A program made the translations under genes and the position numbers. Below the pieces are notes generated by a model. It was not told where the DNA came from. It worked only from the letters and a program-made list of their open reading frames with translations, and did not search any database. DNA of 56,992 bases from CALBZH01 sp964538515 (GTDB lineage Bacteria; Desulfobacterota; Syntrophobacteria; Syntrophobacterales; Syntrophobacteraceae), in assembly GCA_964538515.1 (NCBI GenBank), contig CAZIEW010000030.1, forward strand, positions 1 to 56,992, written 5' to 3'. Positions 52,308-56,992 of the stretch are shown here, piece by piece. Within the stretch, counting starts at the first letter, position 1, and every line of letters starts with the position of its first letter.

Positions 52308-52991
52308 TCAGACGATGACATACTTTCGAATGGTCTGAACTATCTCGTCCGGGTCATCCAAAATCGTGAGCAGATCCAAATCCTCCGGTGCAATATACGC
52401 TTTGGCCACCAGGGATTCCTGGATCCAGTCCAGCAGACCTTCCCAGTGCGATTTCCCCACGAGAATCACGGGGAATGGCTTGATCCGCTTCGTCTGGATC
52501 AGAGTCAAGGCTTCGAAGATCTCGTCCATGGTCCCAAAGCCTCCAGGCATGCCGATGTAGGCTTGGGCGTATTTCACGAACATCACCTTGCGCACGAAAA
52601 AATACTGGAAGTCAAGGCGCACGTCTGAATAAGGGTTGGGCTCCTGCTCAAGGGGGAGCTGGATGTTCAATCCGACGGATTTGGCCCCGCCTTCTCTGGC
52701 ACCCTTGTTGCCGGCCTCCATGATACCGGGACCACCTCCCGTTATGATGTGGTAACCGTATCGAGCCAGCTTTCGGGCAATCTCCACGGTCTTTTCATAG
52801 GTTTCGTCTCCTGGCCGAACGCGGGCGGAACCGAAAATGGATACGGCCGGGTACAGCTCCGAAAGGGCTTCAAAGCCGTCGACGAATTCAGCCAATATCT
52901 TGAACAGACGCCACGAATCCTGAATCGTCAGTGCATCGATGACATATTGCCCTTCTTGCATGGATTGCCCCTTGTGATTGTGCTGTCGCAT
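52308..52991 (-). CDS. LOG-family protein (TIGR00730-like nucleoside 5'-monophosphate phosphoribohydrolase)
   Basis: 227 residues of the Rossmann-fold LOG family: VSIFGSARVRPGDETYE, IITGGGPGIMEAGNKGA and the signature PGGFGTMDEIFEALT, with Arg/Glu catalytic residues. Relatives cleave AMP-type nucleotides and can release cytokinins. Start at 52991 has GGAAGGA 8 nt upstream. Convergent with rng (9 bp between stops). Confidence 0.9.
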   Translation of the reverse strand: MRQHNHKGQSMQEGQYVIDALTIQDSWRLFKILAEFVDGFEALSELYPAVSIFGSARVRPGDETYEKTVEIARKLARYGYHIITGGGPGIMEAGNKGAREGGAKSVGLNIQLPLEQEPNPYSDVRLDFQYFFVRKVMFVKYAQAYIGMPGGFGTMDEIFEALTLIQTKRIKPFPVILVGKSHWEGLLDWIQESLVAKAYIAPEDLDLLTILDDPDEIVQTIRKYVIV

Positions 52992-53013
52992 GGAAATGGT
53001 CCTTCCGTCACGG

Positions 53014-53043
53014 TTCATAGGTCTCCAATCGAAAAAATATAAT
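53014..53043 (+). promoter_or_regulatory. Putative sigma-70 promoter toward the small acidic protein gene
   Basis: TTCATA (53014-53019), 18 bp, TATAAT (53038-53043, perfect -10). Overlaps the divergent promoter above, so the two may exclude each other. It would produce a leader of about 320 nt. Confidence 0.5.
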
Positions 53044-53067
53044 AGAAACGCGGACTGACAGAATCAA
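53039..53067 (-). promoter_or_regulatory. Putative sigma-70 promoter of the LOG-family gene
   Basis: Minus strand TTGATT (53067-53062), 17 bp, TATTAT (53044-53039); transcript start near 53032, about 40 nt before the start codon. Its -10 overlaps the -10 of a plus-strand promoter. Confidence 0.6.
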
Positions 53068-53196
53068 GTTGTTTGCTTGAGCCTGCCGGGGCTAGCCCTT
53101 TGCTGACTGACGAGATTCCCCCCCACAAAAAGCGCGTGCGCCCCAAAAAGATCGGTCTCCAGCATTGAATCGCTTGAAGAAATAAGCTATGAAGCC

Positions 53197-53349
53197 GCAT
53201 GGTAAAGGTTGGGGAGCATTGATGATTCATGACCATGCACCACAACGTTGACGTGTTGCATGGTCTCCCGGGTCTTTGCCTCATACATGGAGGGGAAGAG
53301 GGGCCTGAGCCCCAAAGAACAAAGCCAAGCAAGCTGACGAGACCGTCAG
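53197..53349 (+). promoter_or_regulatory. Structured leader with competing pairings upstream of the 90-residue gene
   Basis: ACCATGC (53232-53238) can pair with GCATGGT upstream (53197-53203) or an identical GCATGGT downstream (53258-53264). Two more hairpins follow: GGGGC-CTGA-GCCCC (53300-53313) and CTGACG-AGAC-CGTCAG (53334-53349), the latter just before the ribosome binding site GGAGG. No known riboswitch class is recognised. Confidence 0.4.
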
Positions 53350-53371
53350 GTGACGATGGAGGCCATACTAT

Positions 53372-53644
53372 ATGGAAATGCGGGAATTTGTGAGAGCGGC
53401 GCTGAAGAAGGTAGCGAAGAAAGTATCGGATGGCTCGCTTGATGTTCGTGAGGACGGTTACGACGACCAGGAAGAAATGCTCCTCGACTGGATCTGGATC
53501 GAGCTCAAAGAAGAATCCCCCGACAAGGACGCCGTGATCAACATGGAGCTCGACGATTTGTATGAAGTGATCGAGAGCGCAGCGGATATGTACGAGAACT
53601 ATCAAATCCTCCTGGAGTCCATCCGATCGATCCGGGGAAGCTGA
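53372..53644 (+). CDS. Small acidic hypothetical protein
   Basis: 90 residues starting MEMREFVRAALKKVAKKVSDG; basic N-terminal helix, then strongly acidic (DGYDDQEEMLLDWIWIELKEE, DDLYEVIESAADMYENYQ). No Cys, signal peptide or membrane span. GGAGG lies 9 nt before the ATG and a good terminator follows 24 bp after the stop, so it is a stand-alone transcription unit. Not recognised. Confidence 0.75.
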   Translation: MEMREFVRAALKKVAKKVSDGSLDVREDGYDDQEEMLLDWIWIELKEESPDKDAVINMELDDLYEVIESAADMYENYQILLESIRSIRGS

Positions 53645-53667
53645 TCTCTGAGCGTGACAGGAATCGG

Positions 53668-53700
53668 AGCGCCCTTGAAACGGGCGCTTTTTTCGTTTTT
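53668..53700 (+). terminator. Rho-independent terminator
   Basis: AGCGCCC-TTGAAAC-GGGCGCT stem followed by T5, CG, T5, 24 bp downstream of the small acidic gene. Confidence 0.9.
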
Positions 53701-53715
53701 GAGGACTGATGCTGC

Positions 53716-54903
53716 ATGGACACGCGCAACAACCCCGCCCCCATCCGGCTCCACGCAGGCCGTGAGCGCCGCGTGCTGGCCGGCCACCGCTGGGTTTTCA
53801 GCAACGAGATTGCGTCGCCCTTGAGCGACTATGACCCCGGGAGCTGGGTCGAGGTCTTCTCCAGCAGGCAGACTTCCCTGGGCATCGGCTACGTGAACCC
53901 TGGCTCCCTCATCGCCGTCAGGCTGATGTGCCGCCCAGGCGAAAAACCGACCGACGCGCTCTTCCGAGAGCGGATTCAAAAAGCGGCCAGCTTCCGGAGC
54001 GAAACCCTCTATCCCGGCTCCAAGTGCCACCGCGTCGTGTTCAGTGAGTCCGACGGTCTTCCGGGGCTTGTGCTGGACCGGTACGGAGATGTGCTCGTCT
54101 ATCAGATCAACACGCTGGGGATGAGTCTCCTTGAGCCTCTGCTGCAGGAATGGATCACCGAGATCTTCAGGCCACGCGCCCTGGTATTCCGCCATGACAC
54201 CCAGTCCCGCGCTCTGGAAGGATTGGACCTCGTAAAAGGGGTGGCCCGAGGCGATCTTCCCATGGAGCTTGAGGTAGAAATCAACGCCATCCGATATCGG
54301 GTCGATCTCATCCGAGGCCAGAAGACAGGCCTCTTCCTGGATCAGCGCGACAATCGGCATCGGCTCCTCGGATGGGCGCAGGGGAAACGAATCCTGGACT
54401 TATTCTGCTACAACGGATCATGGAGTCTGGCCGCCGCGGCCGCGGGAGCATCGGAGGTCACCGGAGTGGATCAGTCGGCCGATGCCATCACCCAAGCGGG
54501 GGCCAACGCCTCCCTCAACGGTCTGAGCGAGCGCTGCCGCTTCGTCCGGGGAGACGTGATACGGTTCTTGAAAGGAGCTCCCAAAGGGAGCGTGGACGGC
54601 ATCATCGTGGACCCTCCAGCCTTCGCCAAAACCAAGGCGGCCCTCACTGAAGCCAAAAAAGGATACACGGACCTCAATAGACGCGCCATCCTGGCCCTTA
54701 AGCCGGGAGGCATGCTGATCTCCTGCTCATGCTCCTACCACATGAGCGAGGACTTGTTCAGGGACGTCCTCATGCAAGCCGCCCAAGCAAGCGGCCGTGA
54801 GCTGCGGCTGATCGAGGCTCGCGGTCAGTCCATGGATCATCCCGTCCTGCTGGCCATGCCCGAAACGCGCTACCTCAAATGCTGGCTCCTGCAAGTCCTC
54901 TGA
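53716..54903 (+). CDS. rlmI: Class I SAM-dependent rRNA methyltransferase (RlmI-like)
   Basis: Methylates a cytosine in 23S rRNA in the named family. 395 residues: N-terminal PUA domain (IRLHAGRERRVLAGHRWVFSNEI), an RlmI middle domain (VFSESDGLPGLVLDRYGDVL, GQKTGLFLDQRDNRH) and a Rossmann methyltransferase domain with ILDLFCYNGSWSLAAAAAGA (SAM site), VDPPAFAK and the catalytic Cys region ISCSCSYHM. Full family length. Exact rRNA target inferred from the family only. Confidence 0.92.
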   Translation: MDTRNNPAPIRLHAGRERRVLAGHRWVFSNEIASPLSDYDPGSWVEVFSSRQTSLGIGYVNPGSLIAVRLMCRPGEKPTDALFRERIQKAASFRSETLYPGSKCHRVVFSESDGLPGLVLDRYGDVLVYQINTLGMSLLEPLLQEWITEIFRPRALVFRHDTQSRALEGLDLVKGVARGDLPMELEVEINAIRYRVDLIRGQKTGLFLDQRDNRHRLLGWAQGKRILDLFCYNGSWSLAAAAAGASEVTGVDQSADAITQAGANASLNGLSERCRFVRGDVIRFLKGAPKGSVDGIIVDPPAFAKTKAALTEAKKGYTDLNRRAILALKPGGMLISCSCSYHMSEDLFRDVLMQAAQASGRELRLIEARGQSMDHPVLLAMPETRYLKCWLLQVL

Positions 54904-54964
54904 GACCCCCCAGGGCCCCTGGGAAACCTTATCGTGTGACGGACTGGCAAGGGCGAATGCCCAA

Positions 54965-55004
54965 CTGGCGGGATCCCCGCCGCTAAAAGCGGGGATCCCG
55001 CCAG
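54965..55004. terminator. 16-bp perfect hairpin between convergent genes
   Basis: CTGGCGGGATCCCCGC and GCGGGGATCCCGCCAG pair perfectly around CGCTAAAA, between the converging rlmI and leuA-like genes. There is no T run on either side, so it is an unusual terminator or an RNA-end-protecting hairpin. Confidence 0.6.
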
Positions 55005-55040
55005 GCTTGAAGGATCAGTGGATTAACGTTTCCCGCTCCT

Positions 55041-56603
55041 TTACAGGCGCGGCATCCAGCTATCCACATCGGTGAATTCCGAGATCGTCTTCTCGGTGCC
55101 CACCTGTTCGAGCTTGTTCAGACCATCCACCAGGGCCCGGGCGCTCGCCAGAACGATGTCCGTATCCACGGCCCGCCCGTCCACGAGGTGACCATTTTCT
55201 TCGAGCCGAATGCTGATTTCCCCTTGGGCGTCTGTCCCCGCCGTTACAGCATTCACTTCATAGCGAACCAGTCTCGGGAACCGCTTAACCATCTTGAAAA
55301 TGGTCTTGAACGCCGCATCCACGGGACCACGACCAAACCCTGCGTCCTGAAGGGTCTGCCCGTCGACCTCCAGCTGCACGGTCGCATTGGGAACGGAAAT
55401 GGTGCCTGCTGTCACGTTGAGATACAACAGCTTGTAGCGTAAGCGCTCCGTAGCCGTTTTCGAAGCGAGAAGCGCTTCCAAGTCGGCGTCGAAGATAACC
55501 TCTTTCTTGTCCGCCAGCTCCTGAAACGCCTGAAAGCATCCCTGGGCCTGCTCGAGCGGAAAGTCATAGCCCAGCTCAGCGATGCGAGCCTGAAACTGCT
55601 CCAGGGTCGTGTCAACGTTCAGCAGATCCCCACTGGGCTGCACACCGAGCTTTTCAGGACGAAGGATTTCATAAGGCGGCTTTTCCGTCGTGTCTGCCAG
55701 CTGCGGCACGTCCATTTCACAAACGAAGGCATTTACCCCCACAACCGCCTTATGCGGCTGCAAGGGAATCCCCGTGAGACGTCGAACGAGACGACTGGTG
55801 GGATAAATCTGGTCCATCCGGATCTGGGTTTGACCATCCAACGTGGCAGAGCGAGCCTGTAGAATAGCGGCAAGCTCCTCTAGAGCCGCGTTGCCCGCCC
55901 GTTCACCGATCCCGTTCACGGTACAGTGTACCTGCGATGCCCCCTCTTGGAGAGCCGCCAGGGAATTCGCCACGGCCAAACCGAAATCATCGTGGCAGTG
56001 GATGCTGAACGCGGCTTTCTCAAAGCCCTCCAATTCCTCCTTCAACCGCTTGAACAGCCGGATCACATCGCTCGGCAGCGCAACGCCCACCGAATCCGCC
56101 AGATTGATGGTCGAGGCACCGGCCTTAATGGCCACCCGGCACAGCTCAACGACTTCCGCCGGATCAGCCCGAAACGCGTCGACGAGCGAAAACTCCACAT
56201 CGGCGGTCAGCTCTTTGGCCATCGCAACGGCTGATGCGGCAAGCTCGCGGGTCTGCTCGGCGGTCTTTTTCAGAAAGTGCTCCCGATACTCCCGTGATGC
56301 TGGAACGAACGTGTGGATCCGCGGATGGAAAGAATGCTTGACCGCATCCCAGGCAATCTCAAAATCACGAGGGTTGGTCGCCCGCGCCAGTACCGCAACG
56401 ATCGGCCCGTCGATCTCCCGCGCCACACGCTCACACACCTTGAACTGTTCTTCGGAAGCAGCAGGGAAGCCCGGCTCCAGAACATCCACCCGCAGCCGCG
56501 CCAGCTGCTTGGCAATGCGGATCTTCTCGTCACCGGTGAGCATCGTTCCAGGAGACTTGGTGCCGTCCCGCAGGGTTGTATCCAGAATTCGAATTTGCCG
56601 CAT
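55041..56603 (-). CDS. leuA: 2-isopropylmalate synthase homologue with altered active site
   Basis: 520 residues of the LeuA/CimA/homocitrate synthase superfamily: HMGL-like TIM barrel (1-275) with ILDTTLRDG (metal Asp13), HCHDDFGLA (metal His202, His204) and NGIGERAGN; a linker; and a LeuA-type dimer domain at the C-terminus (about 385-505, GFGRGPVDAAF). Two catalytic positions look changed: the usual S-x-EDA Glu is Val141 (FSLVDA), and the usual NAFAHESGIHQDG is NAFVCEMDVPQLAD (291-304), losing the catalytic His. The DGEQ motif reads DGTK. Start ATG 56603 has GGAGG upstream; TTGACA at 56730-56725 may be its -35. Symbol by homology only; the reaction is uncertain. Confidence 0.75.
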   Translation of the reverse strand: MRQIRILDTTLRDGTKSPGTMLTGDEKIRIAKQLARLRVDVLEPGFPAASEEQFKVCERVAREIDGPIVAVLARATNPRDFEIAWDAVKHSFHPRIHTFVPASREYREHFLKKTAEQTRELAASAVAMAKELTADVEFSLVDAFRADPAEVVELCRVAIKAGASTINLADSVGVALPSDVIRLFKRLKEELEGFEKAAFSIHCHDDFGLAVANSLAALQEGASQVHCTVNGIGERAGNAALEELAAILQARSATLDGQTQIRMDQIYPTSRLVRRLTGIPLQPHKAVVGVNAFVCEMDVPQLADTTEKPPYEILRPEKLGVQPSGDLLNVDTTLEQFQARIAELGYDFPLEQAQGCFQAFQELADKKEVIFDADLEALLASKTATERLRYKLLYLNVTAGTISVPNATVQLEVDGQTLQDAGFGRGPVDAAFKTIFKMVKRFPRLVRYEVNAVTAGTDAQGEISIRLEENGHLVDGRAVDTDIVLASARALVDGLNKLEQVGTEKTISEFTDVDSWMPRL

Positions 56604-56764
56604 AATGTGCCCTCCGTCTTTCCCGCTTGATTTCCACACACCCCCGGAGCGTGTTTGCCCCCTTCAAACTCGCAACTGCGCTGATTTCTTGATAGAACTC
56701 GATACTTGCAGTCCTGATGGTCCTTGTCAACCGTTTTCCCCTGATTGGGCCAGGAAAAAGATGC

Positions 56765-56793
56765 TTGACATTCAACCCCCCTTAAGGTAGCTA
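56765..56793 (+). promoter_or_regulatory. Possible promoter of the tRNA cluster
   Basis: A perfect TTGACA (56765-56770) with a poor -10 (TAGCTA, 56788-56793) 17 bp on, about 54 bp before tRNA-Val. Confidence 0.35.
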
Positions 56794-56846
56794 GAGATCC
56801 GCGCTTGGGCTGCATGGCAGACAACCTGCTCCGCTCGGGCAAGAAA

Positions 56847-56922
56847 GGGCGGATAGCTCAGCTGGGAGAGCATCGGCCTTACAAGCCGAGGGTCACAGGT
56901 TCGAGCCCTGTTCCGCCCACCA
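56847..56922 (+). tRNA. tRNA-Val (anticodon UAC)
   Basis: 76 nt: acceptor GGGCGGA/TCCGCCC, D arm AGCTCAGCTGGGAGAGC, anticodon stem TCGGC/GCCGA with loop CTTACAA (anticodon TAC), T arm ACAGG-TTCGAGC-CCTGT, encoded CCA. Confidence 0.97.
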
Positions 56923-56931
56923 CATTATTAT

Positions 56932-56992
<61 letters not shown>

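Noticed and set aside
53015..53605. 196-residue minus-strand reading frame
   Set aside because: Antisense to the small acidic gene, which has a good ribosome binding site and terminator; composition is not protein-like in its second half.
56604..56846. Leucine attenuator or T-box ahead of the leuA-like gene
   Set aside because: No Leu-rich leader peptide and no T-box core or terminator/antiterminator pair could be seen.

Overview
The window reads as a chromosomal segment of an anaerobic deltaproteobacterium (Desulfobacterota, perhaps near Syntrophobacterales; this placement is inferred and no species can be named). The basis is the gene order rplU-rpmA-obg-proB-proA-nadD-rsfS, the order serA-DUF1844-ispE-tRNA-Gln-prs-rplY-pth, a CarD regulator, futalosine-pathway menaquinone genes, and an oxygen-sensitive-type acyl-CoA dehydratase activase pair. 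Most genes lie on the minus strand and are tightly packed. There is no clear sign of a mobile element or CRISPR array.

Region 1 (1-15.3 kb) is a type II secretion and cell-surface region. A minus-strand run gspE-F-H-I-J-K-L-M-D (gspD runs off the left edge) has no gspG, and a GspC-like exported protein is divergent. Next comes a large exported protein (FnIII, five InlB-type repeats, three PKD-like domains, CARDB). Its upstream region carries a sigma-54 type -24/-12 promoter, a near-consensus class I cyclic-di-GMP riboswitch and a hairpin that can hide the ribosome binding site. An NtrC-type sigma-54 activator is encoded just upstream. This is the most interesting control module of the window.

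Region 2 (15.3-33.4 kb) is housekeeping: RluD-type pseudouridine synthase, PIN/TRAM membrane protein, CarD, the pth-to-serA operon with an embedded tRNA-Gln, then a VKOR-SurA-DsbA fusion and an M48/TPR protease (envelope folding and quality control), rsfS, nadD, proAB, obg and ribosomal proteins L27/L21.

Region 3 (33.4-45.1 kb) holds a drug/metabolite exporter, an IspH-UbiA fusion, a Dus enzyme, futalosine hydrolase and 1,4-dihydroxy-6-naphthoate synthase (menaquinone synthesis) with an unknown protein, a UbiB-like kinase, a GNAT acetyltransferase, a polysaccharide deacetylase and an ABC-2 exporter.

Region 4 (45.4-57 kb) contains a short site-2 protease, a double-ASKHA CoA-dehydratase activase with its HgdB-like partner coupled to RNase G, a LOG-family protein, a small acidic protein with a structured leader, an RlmI-like rRNA methyltransferase, a 2-isopropylmalate-synthase homologue that has lost key catalytic residues, and the start of a tRNA cluster (Val, Asp).
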